Positions 45,315 through 54,200 of a stretch of DNA of 64,000 bases are shown one piece after another. The first letter of the stretch is position 1, and each line of letters begins with the position of its first letter. Origin of the DNA: Rubripirellula amarantea. GTDB lineage: Bacteria > Planctomycetota > Planctomycetia > Pirellulales > Pirellulaceae. A program made the translations under genes and the position numbers. The stretch lies in NCBI RefSeq assembly GCF_007859865.1, contig NZ_SJPI01000002.1:1322721-1386720 (forward strand). Direction: 5' to 3'. Under the pieces are notes generated by a model. The model worked only from the letters and a program-made list of their open reading frames with translations, ran no database searches and had not been told where the DNA came from.

Positions 45315-46286
45315 ATGGTTCGACTCAACGATCAACAGTTCGCGAACTTACTCGACGAGTTGGCCTATGCGGCGGCGCATGACTTGCCGTTGCCCGAAAC
45401 CCTAGACCGGCTACGGGATCAGCGATTGGGAAAGGTGGCCAAGGCTGCTGAAGCGATTTCCGAACGACTGAAGCAGGGCGTCGCACTGGACGATGCGATT
45501 GCAATCGTTGATTCACCAATGACGGGCTCAGTGCAAACAGCGTTAAGCGTTTGCCGGAGGACGCGTGACGCCACCCATTCAGTATCCCATGCGCTCGATC
45601 ACCGTCTGCTGAGTCGATTGAGCGATCACCTGCGCCGCCGCTCGCACCTGAGCCAACTCACTCGCTTGGCATGGGCCTACCCAGTCATCCTATTGCTTGC
45701 CGCCTATGCAGTATTAGTCGGTGTGATTGCACCTTTGGTTCGAAACAGTTTGGATGCGAATGAGATCTGGGCACCGTGGTTGAACCGGATGGCTGACTTC
45801 TTTCATCACAATGCGTGGTGGCCTCCGATCATTCTCGTTGTCGTCGTCTTTGCACTCGCCAAATTGCTGCGTCGACGGGTGTTTGTTTCTCAGCCTTCTC
45901 GCACGAGCCTGTTTTGCGCTTCACTCGCCGATCAATTGGAAGTGGGCGTTCCTGAATCCGAAGCAATCATCGCAGCCGCAAAACTGTCAAACCAACAAGA
46001 GATTATCAAAGGCGACGCACCCAAATTGTCTGATGCTCCCACGGCCACTTTGATTCGCCAAGCCACCGGTATTGGCACCGACATCGGCCCAGTGGAACAC
46101 ACCGAAGGCATCGTCACGGGGCTACGCATTTTAAGTTTGCAGTACGATGACAAATCGCACGCGCGACAGCGTTGGTCAACGACAATCATTCCGCAAATCG
46201 TCACTCTCGTACTCGGCGCAGGTTTTATTTTGGCTTACGCCTATTCCGTCCTGCGACCTATCTATCTGGAGGTCGAGCAGTGGTAA
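45315..46286 (+). CDS. GspF-like inner-membrane protein 1
   Basis: 323 residues; the ATG follows GGAGGG. It has the T2SSF-type layout: a four-helix cytosolic domain (LAYAAAHDLPLPETLDRL ... ISERLKQGVALDDAI), two membrane helices (about 118-140 and 168-187), a second reduced cytosolic domain (FCASLADQLEVGVPESEAIIAAAKL) and a C-terminal helix. GspF recruits the assembly ATPase and drives pseudopilus growth. It is the first gene of an operon with two further GspF-like genes and four pilin-like genes, each overlapping or nearly touching the next. Confidence 0.75.
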   Translation: MVRLNDQQFANLLDELAYAAAHDLPLPETLDRLRDQRLGKVAKAAEAISERLKQGVALDDAIAIVDSPMTGSVQTALSVCRRTRDATHSVSHALDHRLLSRLSDHLRRRSHLSQLTRLAWAYPVILLLAAYAVLVGVIAPLVRNSLDANEIWAPWLNRMADFFHHNAWWPPIILVVVVFALAKLLRRRVFVSQPSRTSLFCASLADQLEVGVPESEAIIAAAKLSNQQEIIKGDAPKLSDAPTATLIRQATGIGTDIGPVEHTEGIVTGLRILSLQYDDKSHARQRWSTTIIPQIVTLVLGAGFILAYAYSVLRPIYLEVEQW

Positions 46287-47161
46287 AGCATCTTAAGATC
46301 GCTGATATCAAGAGTGACCCCGTCGCTAAGCGATTGATAACGAACTCGGAAAACCGCAACGACTCTGTTGAAGCTCAACGCCTCGCGATGCACTGGCTCG
46401 CTGGCCAGGTTCAACGTAGCCGAATGCGACGTCGCGCCTGGGTATGCGTGATGATGGCTTGGTCGACGATCGCGATCGCGGCGGTCGCTAGTGCGGCAAC
46501 GGCCTACATGATGGCCAACAATATCGCTGCGATCTTTGATTCAAACTCCGCGTCGCTCAATAACTTTCACGATCCCTATGCTAATCCACATCCTCTTCCC
46601 GATCGCGGCTTTTCAAACGTTGTGCCTGGGTTATTGTTGGCAATCGCGATTATGGTTCTCGCGGCAGGAGCAATCACTTTGCTGCGCCGAAGATTGCCCG
46701 GGATCCAGTCCGTCATCGATTCACTGGATTGGGCAACCGGATGCGATGCGGTCGCGCGACTTCTGCACCAAGGATGTACCTACAGCGAATCCTTTTCATT
46801 AACTGCGGGAATTCTTCGCGACGGAATCGTTCGAGATTGGTTTGCCGAGTTTGCTGCGCGAACGAATCGAGGGCAGCCATTCTTTGCTTCACAGCAACTG
46901 ATCGAAGGTGATGCGGCGATGTTGCGGCTTTTAGTTTCTAGCGACGAACACACTGAGGTTCCTGCGAGCAGCCTTCCCGAACGCTGGACCACAGCCGCCA
47001 ATCATTTCGAATCGGTTTCGCAACGACGCTTGGGCATCATGACACACTTCATTCCTCCCGCTGCCACGCTCATGTCTGGTCTTTTGGTCTGGATTGCGCT
47101 TTCCGCATCGCTGGGTTGGATGTGGCGCGCGATGGGAAGCACGTTGGGAGGTTTTCGATGA
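46280..47161 (+). CDS. GspF-like inner-membrane protein 2
   Basis: 293 residues from a GTG at 46280 with GGAGG eight bases upstream; it overlaps the previous gene by 7 bp. Two membrane helices (about 57-80 and 122-143) flank a loop rich in Asn/Pro, followed by a T2SSF-like cytosolic segment (VARLLHQGCTYSESFSLTAGIL, AARTNRGQPFFASQQL) and a final helix pair. Assignment as a diverged GspF relative rests on layout and neighbours more than on sequence motifs. Confidence 0.65.
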   Translation: MVKHLKIADIKSDPVAKRLITNSENRNDSVEAQRLAMHWLAGQVQRSRMRRRAWVCVMMAWSTIAIAAVASAATAYMMANNIAAIFDSNSASLNNFHDPYANPHPLPDRGFSNVVPGLLLAIAIMVLAAGAITLLRRRLPGIQSVIDSLDWATGCDAVARLLHQGCTYSESFSLTAGILRDGIVRDWFAEFAARTNRGQPFFASQQLIEGDAAMLRLLVSSDEHTEVPASSLPERWTTAANHFESVSQRRLGIMTHFIPPAATLMSGLLVWIALSASLGWMWRAMGSTLGGFR

Positions 47162-48339
47162 TCAATCGCCCCATTCGAATTGCAATTTGGGTCATAGCAC
47201 TGCTGGGCGTGTTAAGCGTATTCACGTTTATCTTCCCATCGTTGATGGGCTGGATTCTTTCGCTGCTCACGTTTTCGGCAATCTTCGAATACAAAGGGCA
47301 TCGGTTTCGTCATACGGTGCAGTCATTCAATGACGTTTTGGAATCCGTGGCTCGACATGGCGGAGACGTTACTTCGGTAGCGGTCTCGTTTTCCCGCAAA
47401 GGACCACTAAGTGGTCGTTGCTATGAATTTGCGAGGCGATTGATGATGGGCCAGGAACCTCTCGAAGCCGCAGCAAGAGCTCGCGTGCCGTTGCAACTGT
47501 CAACCGCAGTGGCGTTGCAGGGAGGGATGCAACAGGCCGACGATGGTGAAGCGATCTCAACGGACCTGACACGCACTGACTTGATCCATGGCAATCTTGA
47601 CCAATCGCTCGACCGGTACCGTCGTGAAGTAGGTTCCAGCGTTAACGGTGTTGGCCGCAATTTGTATTTGTTCATCACGGTACTTGTCGCGTTGCTGGTA
47701 ACATCTTTTTTGGAAGTCTTCGTTCGTCCAACCATTGTGCAGCTACTCGAAGAGTTCGAAATCGGCGATCCGAAGTACATTGAATTCTTGACGACCACTC
47801 CAATTTCCCTTGCCTTTGTCGCGATGGCGGCTTTCTTCCTTGTCATCCGTCCCGTACTGCGACGTGGCAGAATCGGTAAATTGAAGCTCCCACGATGGAT
47901 CCCAGAGAGCTCGACAGTCGCTCGCAACCAGTCGCAACTGCTACATGGACTTGCTGACGCCGTGGACTCGGGTTGGCCCATCGGCCGCGCTTTGACGGTT
48001 GCCCATGTGATCGCAATCGACCCTGGTCAACGGAATCGACTTCAACAGGCGATGGAATGGATTGAGCAAGGGAAAACGCCGGGGCAAGCGATTGCGCAGG
48101 CCGGTTGGATTGACAACGCCGATGTCCCCTGGATCGATGGAGCAGCACCGTCACGAATTACGTCCATTCTGCGAATGATCGGCGATCGCAACCTTCGCGA
48201 TTCAATGATCCGAAGAGGATGGATCAATAGCATCTTGTTTCCCGTCTGCATTTTCACTCTTGCAGCATTGGTAGGGACCTACGCCGTAGGATTCATGCAA
48301 GCGCTAATGGAACTGATTAACTATGGAGCCATCCAGTGA
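47158..48339 (+). CDS. GspF-like inner-membrane protein 3
   Basis: 393 residues; the ATG overlaps the previous stop as ATGA. Two N-terminal helices are followed by a T2SSF domain (FNDVLESVARHGGDVTSVAVSFSR, GQEPLEAAARARVP), two more helices (about 175-235), a second T2SSF domain (LLHGLADAVDSGWPIGRALTVA, MEWIEQGKTPGQAIAQAGW) and a final helix. It is the most complete GspF of the three. No GspE ATPase gene occurs in this window. Confidence 0.72.
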   Translation: MINRPIRIAIWVIALLGVLSVFTFIFPSLMGWILSLLTFSAIFEYKGHRFRHTVQSFNDVLESVARHGGDVTSVAVSFSRKGPLSGRCYEFARRLMMGQEPLEAAARARVPLQLSTAVALQGGMQQADDGEAISTDLTRTDLIHGNLDQSLDRYRREVGSSVNGVGRNLYLFITVLVALLVTSFLEVFVRPTIVQLLEEFEIGDPKYIEFLTTTPISLAFVAMAAFFLVIRPVLRRGRIGKLKLPRWIPESSTVARNQSQLLHGLADAVDSGWPIGRALTVAHVIAIDPGQRNRLQQAMEWIEQGKTPGQAIAQAGWIDNADVPWIDGAAPSRITSILRMIGDRNLRDSMIRRGWINSILFPVCIFTLAALVGTYAVGFMQALMELINYGAIQ

Positions 48340-48797
48340 GTCATTCTTCATACCTGAACCGACCAACCTACTTCCATCGCGGAACTCGCAAAGGTGCTAT
48401 AGCGATGGAAGCCGTGCTGGCGGCTGCGTTGTTGTTCACCGCAGGAATTGCGGTAGCGAAATACGCCAAGGACGTCCGCAAACTAGACCGCAATGCGGAC
48501 GTTACAATCGCAGCGAAACTTGCATGCGACAACACTGTGGAACGCTTAAGAACGACTCCGGCGGACCAATGGATGGACACAGCATCCGATATCGCCGAGC
48601 AGGTTAGTGACGCAGCAGGATTACCGATGACGATCGACGTTTCTGAGTTTGAAACAAATGACTCACGAGGTCAGCATGCTGAAATCTTGGCTCGGTACCA
48701 TGGCGATATTGTTTATCGAACTCATGCTTGGTCACTTCTTGAACCAACCGCCGAAACGAATGATGAAAGCAGCGCTGAGAGCGAGGATGCACTATGA
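48336..48797 (+). CDS. Pilin-like protein, GspI type
   Basis: 153 residues from a GTG that overlaps the previous stop (GTGA). The short basic lead ends RKG, followed by AIAMEAVLAAALLFTAGIAV with Glu at mature position 5, the hallmark of prepilin-peptidase substrates. Its place before GspJ- and GspK-like genes fits a minor pseudopilin of the tip complex. No SD is needed if coupled. Confidence 0.7.
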   Translation: MSHSSYLNRPTYFHRGTRKGAIAMEAVLAAALLFTAGIAVAKYAKDVRKLDRNADVTIAAKLACDNTVERLRTTPADQWMDTASDIAEQVSDAAGLPMTIDVSEFETNDSRGQHAEILARYHGDIVYRTHAWSLLEPTAETNDESSAESEDAL

Positions 48798-49243
48798 CTA
48801 TTCGTTGCTCACAAAAACGTCGCGGCAGTTCACTGATTGAAGTCATTTCAGTTCTTGGATTGCTGATGTTCATTGCCTCGTCCACATTCCAATTAATCTC
48901 TTCCTTCACCCTTGTCAGCAAACAGCATCAAGAGTCGCGAAGCGGAAGATCGTCGATCGCTCGCCTTGCCGATTCGATTCGTAGCGATATCCGCGGGTGT
49001 GAAAGCTTCAACGTGAACGATTCAACGCTTGTGATCAAGCGTGACGAAACCGAAGTAAAGTACCGTTTCGTGCCAGAAAAACAGCGAATCGACCGAACGC
49101 AAATCGAGCGCGACCAGAAATCAGCGGATCAGTTTCTGATTCACCGGGACGTTACCGCCGCGATGTCGAAGGAAGCCAATCGCTTTTCATTGAAGTTGAG
49201 CGAGAATGATCAAACGCACTGGACTGTGGAGGCGATTCAATGA
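48794..49243 (+). CDS. Pilin-like protein, GspJ type
   Basis: 149 residues with ATGA overlap at its start. The prepilin motif is RRG-SSLIEVISVLGLLMFIASS, with Glu at +5. The soluble part is beta-rich (IRSDIRGCESFNVNDSTLVIKRDETEVKYRF). Position and size fit GspJ. Confidence 0.72.
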   Translation: MTIRCSQKRRGSSLIEVISVLGLLMFIASSTFQLISSFTLVSKQHQESRSGRSSIARLADSIRSDIRGCESFNVNDSTLVIKRDETEVKYRFVPEKQRIDRTQIERDQKSADQFLIHRDVTAAMSKEANRFSLKLSENDQTHWTVEAIQ

Positions 49244-49596
49244 AGTCACAACCCCGGTATCGTCGAGGCATCGCCTTTCTGATGATCGTAATGTCCCTGC
49301 TCGTGGTCGTGATCACAGGCATGCAGTTGACACTTCGATCTGAACTTGCCGACCGCCGTGCTGAGGCTAATCGCGAGCGAATCAGGCTGCTCGAGCGTGC
49401 CATCGAAACAGTGACGGCCAGCCAATCCGCACGCTGGACACTGCCACTGGACGAACTCAATCACGTTCGAATCGTAGTTACAAGAGATCCAGATTCCGAT
49501 TCCGTTTCCGCTAAATGGATGATGGGCGATCGAGAACTCGACGCCATTGTCCGGCGAGATAGAATTAAAACTGAAGCAACCTCACCGAAAGAATAG
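49240..49596 (+). CDS. Pilin-like protein, GspK type (short)
   Basis: 118 residues with ATGA overlap. After RRG the segment IAFLMIVMSLLVVVITGMQL lacks Glu at +5, as is typical of GspK, and the order I-J-K is kept. It is far shorter than classical GspK (~300 residues), so it may be a reduced form or a PilX-like protein. Confidence 0.65.
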   Translation: MKSQPRYRRGIAFLMIVMSLLVVVITGMQLTLRSELADRRAEANRERIRLLERAIETVTASQSARWTLPLDELNHVRIVVTRDPDSDSVSAKWMMGDRELDAIVRRDRIKTEATSPKE

Positions 49597-49603
49597 ACTT
49601 ACC

Positions 49604-50461
49604 ATGCAATCTTCTCACTCACCCACCCATTGCCGTTCATACACCGGCTTCACGCTTGTGGAGTTATTGGTGGTGATCGCAATCATCGGCGTGCTGATGG
49701 GCATGGCCGTCCCTGCAATGCAAAACATGCGCGAGCTTTCGCGTCGCAGCAATTGTCAATACAACCTTGCCGAACTTTCGCTGGCGATTTCGGCCTACGA
49801 CGCTCGTCACGGGCACCTGCCCGCAGGCACGGTGAACGATTCGGCTCCGATTCGAAGCGTCGCCGAAGGATTTCACCACAACTGGATTTCGGGCTTGCTT
49901 GAAACCATGGACGCACAGCCGATTGATCAAGCCGTCGACCGTAGCGTCAGCGTCTACGACGTAAAGAATACGCCAGTTCGGATGTTACGGATGCCTAGGT
50001 TGCTGTGTCCGTCGGCTTCGGTGATCCGAGAAAATACAACTTGCTATGCTGGAATTCACGCTTCAACTGAAACCCCGATCGATGAAACCAACGACGGCGT
50101 GTTCATCTTGAATCGCCCTACCACGACCGATGACATCACCGATGGGTTGTCGTACACATTGTTCGTTGGCGAAAAGCTATCGCGTTACGAAGAAGACTTG
50201 GGATGGATTAGCGGCACGCGAAGCTCGCTTCGAAACACGGGCCACGCCATCAACGCCGAACGAAAGCGATTGCAAGAGACACTTGCCAGCGACGTGCCGA
50301 CGCCTCCCTTGTACGTAGGCGGGTTGGTCAGCGACCATCCAGCGGGCGTTCATTTATTACTCGGCAGCGGCGAGGTTCGCTTTGGCGGCGAGTCCATGGA
50401 TCAAAGAATTTTGGAACAAATGGCAGCCAAGGCTGATGGTGCGCTGCCACCAGGCAATTAA
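49604..50461 (+). CDS. DUF1559 prepilin-type protein
   Basis: 285 residues. YTGFTLVELLVVIAIIGVLMGMAVPAMQ is a perfect type IV pilin N-terminus, followed by a DUF1559-like C-terminal region (CYAGIHAS, TTDDITDGLSYTLFVGEK, GLVSDHPAGVHLLLGSGEVRF). This family is greatly expanded in planctomycetes. It lies 8 bp after the GspK-like gene and is probably the last of the operon. Confidence 0.85.
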   Translation: MQSSHSPTHCRSYTGFTLVELLVVIAIIGVLMGMAVPAMQNMRELSRRSNCQYNLAELSLAISAYDARHGHLPAGTVNDSAPIRSVAEGFHHNWISGLLETMDAQPIDQAVDRSVSVYDVKNTPVRMLRMPRLLCPSASVIRENTTCYAGIHASTETPIDETNDGVFILNRPTTTDDITDGLSYTLFVGEKLSRYEEDLGWISGTRSSLRNTGHAINAERKRLQETLASDVPTPPLYVGGLVSDHPAGVHLLLGSGEVRFGGESMDQRILEQMAAKADGALPPGN

Positions 50462-50585
50462 TCGCGTATTCGCCGCCCTTCGTTTTCCCATGTAAAATAT
50501 CTCTTGACGCATCGCCTGAGTGCTACTAGTTGTGGAATTCAGGCAAACGGGCCCTTCCTTGTCAAAAGTTTAAGGAGGCAAAACG

Positions 50586-51146
50586 ATGGCGCCTGAACAA
50601 CCAAGTCCCAATGACAACGACAATGGTCGATCGACCATTGATCGTTTCTTCCGAGGCCTGAGCGAGTGCATTTTTCACTCTAAGCTCGGCGTGGCCGACG
50701 TCCAGATGGTCGACTACATCAGCGACCTGTTGCTCCGGTTCACTCGACTGGATGCAACCTACCGCGTGCGACGCACGAATGGAAAACCAGTCACCGAGGT
50801 TTTTCAAATGCTGTGCGAAGCTGAACAGCGAATCGGATTGGCCAAACGCGAGGTTCATCGCCACATCGGCGACTTCACGCTGTTTTGGTCCGGAATGTAT
50901 CCCGAGAGTTTGCGAAAAGCCCACAAAGCGAATTCCCCGGATGGATTCCTCGACTATTGTCGGCAAGGAAAGCGAGCCTACGCGATCGCAGCCACAATTG
51001 AAGGCGGCGAAGATCGACCATCCTGCGAAGTGCTCCATCGAATGAGTGAGCAATTCGAAATGTGCGCCTACGGCCTACGAGAAATCCGCCGCGAATGGGA
51101 AGAGAACATCGACCCCAACAGCAACGACGGTTTGCTACTTTCTTAA
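50586..51146 (+). CDS. Conserved-type hypothetical protein
   Basis: 186 residues with an excellent ribosome-binding site (AAGGAGG eight bases before the ATG), so it is likely real and well translated. Mostly helical and charged (DRFFRGLSECIFHSKLGVADVQMVDYISDLLLRF, VTEVFQMLCEAEQRIGLAKREVHRHIGDFTLFW). No membrane helix or signal peptide. No family recognised. Confidence 0.75.
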   Translation: MAPEQPSPNDNDNGRSTIDRFFRGLSECIFHSKLGVADVQMVDYISDLLLRFTRLDATYRVRRTNGKPVTEVFQMLCEAEQRIGLAKREVHRHIGDFTLFWSGMYPESLRKAHKANSPDGFLDYCRQGKRAYAIAATIEGGEDRPSCEVLHRMSEQFEMCAYGLREIRREWEENIDPNSNDGLLLS

Positions 51147-51199
51147 CCAGCGACAACACCAAGCCCAATTTCATCATAGCGGACGACGCACAGGCTATT

Positions 51200-51216
51200 T
51201 GGTGCTAGAAGCACCA
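51200..51216. terminator. Hairpin between converging genes, possible terminator
   Basis: TGGTGCT-AGA-AGCACCA forms a 7-bp stem between the stops at 51146 (plus) and 51259 (minus). It lacks a proper T tract on either strand, so support is weak. Confidence 0.3.
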
Positions 51217-51258
51217 GTCGCTCGTTGCTTGGTCCGCTTCGAAATTTGGTTGGTGAGC

Positions 51259-54200
51259 CTAGTTCATTTCATGCAACAATGCATTGAGCACCGAATCGAC
51301 AACTCCGGCATGCAAATCCGATTGCCGATCTAGAAGCTCATCATCTTCTCCATCCCAAACCTCTAACTCATCCAAACCCCGAGGCGAATTTGTGAGATTG
51401 GTGTTCTCGGCAAACCATCGATCATCAATCGAAATTCTTTCCGCCTTCGAAGATGAAAGGCTAGATACGTTGTTAGCCAACAACAACGCGTCTTCTTGAT
51501 CAGACACCGAAGGCATGGCACTTTCCCACCAGAGCAATTCTTCGCTTGAGAACGCCAATTCAGATGGACTTGGATCAACGGTGACACCGACTGTTACCGT
51601 GCTCGTTCGTAGGTCGAACACGTACGCGCCGCCCGTGTTGTTGGACGGACGATTGTCCAACCACGATCCGACCACCGCGACATCGCCATCGACCGCGATC
51701 GAGATACCGTATTCGTCCGCCGTGGTCACTTCGTCGTTGTTAAGCACGCGTGTTTGTGTCCAGGTGCCACCGACGTTTTCAAACTGGTACGCGTTGCCCG
51801 AAGCTAAGCCCCCAATGTCCGAACCAATCGCACCGGCCACGAGACGGTTACCCGATAGGTCCACTGACCATCCCAGTCGATCACCGGCAACGCCGTTGTC
51901 CGCTAGGATCTTTGTGACTTGACCCCAGTTGCTCGCTCCGCCTTCGTCCTGATCAAACAGATACACCGAACCGAGTTGGTTCAGACCACCTTCGTCATCG
52001 AATCGCGATCCAATTGCTACGGTCGTTCCGTCGATGGACAACGAGTAAGCGAATTGGTCATTAGCCAAACCATCCGCTGCCTCGATGATGGTTTCTTCGC
52101 CCCAGTTGCCCGCGCCACCAAGGTCACGAGCGAAGATATACGCAGCGCCGGTGTTGCTAGCGCTACCGTCGTACTGGAAGGCTCCAACGGCGATTAGATC
52201 GCCATCTATCGAAACGGTTTGACCAAACCGGTCGCCGGCTCCACCGTCACTAGCGATCAGCTTCTTGGCCTCGCCCCAGTTATTGACGCCTCCTAGGTCG
52301 CGTTCAAACACGTAGGCCGCACCGGAAGATAGACCCAGCGGATCGGCGACACTGGCACCGACGACAACCGTGTCGCCAGAGAGCGCGAGCGAACGACCAA
52401 ACAGATCTCGTTTGATCGTGTCGCTGCCGATGAGCTTGGTCACACGTCCCCAATTGTCGGCTCCGCCTTCGTTGCGATCAAAGATGTACACGGCACCGGC
52501 TTGGAATCCGCTCTCACGGTCCCTTTGCGCACTGACCGCAACGGTATCACCGTCGATGGCGACGGAGTAACCGAATTGACCAGCGCTACCGTTGGGGGCC
52601 GCGTCACCGGTGAGCTGCGCCACTTGAGTCCAACTCGTATCTCCGGTGCGTTGATAGATGAACGCCGAACCGGCGCTGTTGAGTCCACCGGGATCATCCA
52701 GGAACGATCCCACCACGGCAAAGTCACCACTGATGGCGACCGAGTTACCGAAACGGTCACCGCCCGAGGTGGCGGAATTGATCAGTTCAACGTCGTTAAG
52801 CGCGATCGTGTAGTCGAACGAGTCGCTGCCGGTGAAGCCCGTGTCGGGCGTGTAGGTCAACGTGCCGTCACCGTTATCAACGACAGTCCCGTCGGTTCCA
52901 TCGCTGTGGCCGATGATCTGAACTTCGCCGCTCGGTGTGTCGTTGCCCAAGACCGAAACGGTGATAGCGGTGTCTTCAGTCGTGACAACCGAATCGGCAA
53001 CCGCTAGTGGCACGTTCTCGCCCGCTTCAAAGGCACCGATGTCGATGCGGCCATCGACGACGCGGGCAAAGCCGTCGCCGCGTTGGTCAAACTCGGTGGG
53101 GCTGAACACGATCGTCGGATCGCCCATGTTGAAAGCCGGACTGCCAATCAACAATGCGTGCGTCATCGTCGGGCCACCATTGTCGGCTAGCACGTCCAGC
53201 ATCGGTGCAGTGCTGGTCTGGTTGCCGCTGCCCGTGATCGTGACGGAACCCGAAAACAGGTTGTAGTTGCCTGACAGTGTGCTGCTAGAACTGCCTCCGA
53301 AGGTGCCGTCCAAAATCGAACCGTTGAGGGTTACCGGCGAGTTTACATAGGCTGCGGATCCACCAGTCGCAGCGGTATTGCCTGTGACCGTGCTCTGGGT
53401 CACCGTGACGGGATTACTGAACTGGAACCATGCTCCCCCACGATCGCTCGCAATATTCCCTGAGAACGTGCTATTGGAAATCGTGCCGCCACCGGAGATG
53501 ACCGCTCCGACTCCTGAGACACCATTGTTGAGGGCAACGGTTGATCCCGTCAGTGTTAGCCCTGTCCGGCTATTGAATCCAGAACCATAGTTGGCGTTAT
53601 TGCCCGAAATGGTGGTTCCCGTGATCGTCAGTGAGCCCGCGCTGCTATCGATGCCTCCGCCGTAATAGTTGGATGCATTGGCAATGATACGGCTACCGTT
53701 GATCGCTAGGTTCTCAACGCTGCGAATGCCACCACCATCACCACTGATATCAGCCCCGGTGATGGTCAGCCCGCTGATGGAAACATCCAGCAGGGTCGAA
53801 TCACTATTGTCAATGTTGAAGACCCGATATCCATCCTGAGTGTCGAACGTGTCATCGGTTCCATCGCCTGCGTCAATCGTCAGCAGGTTCGCGCCGGGGC
53901 CATTAATCGTGACGCTTTCAGTGATGTCCAGCGTGCTGGCAATGTCGATGGTTTGCGGCGTATCAAACAGCGAACCGAACTCGATCGTTTCGACGGCTTC
54001 GGTTTCGTTGGACAAGTTGATGGCTTCGCGAAGCGTCAGGTTGCCCGGCGTATAGATGCCATCATCGGAGTCACCGATCGTATCAACCAACAGCGTGCGA
54101 TCTTCGGCGATCTCGAACAGCTCATTTCCGACGGTATTATCCGTCGCCGTGACGAACACGGTACCGTTGATGTCGAGAAGCGAACCGACGCTCGGGTTAA

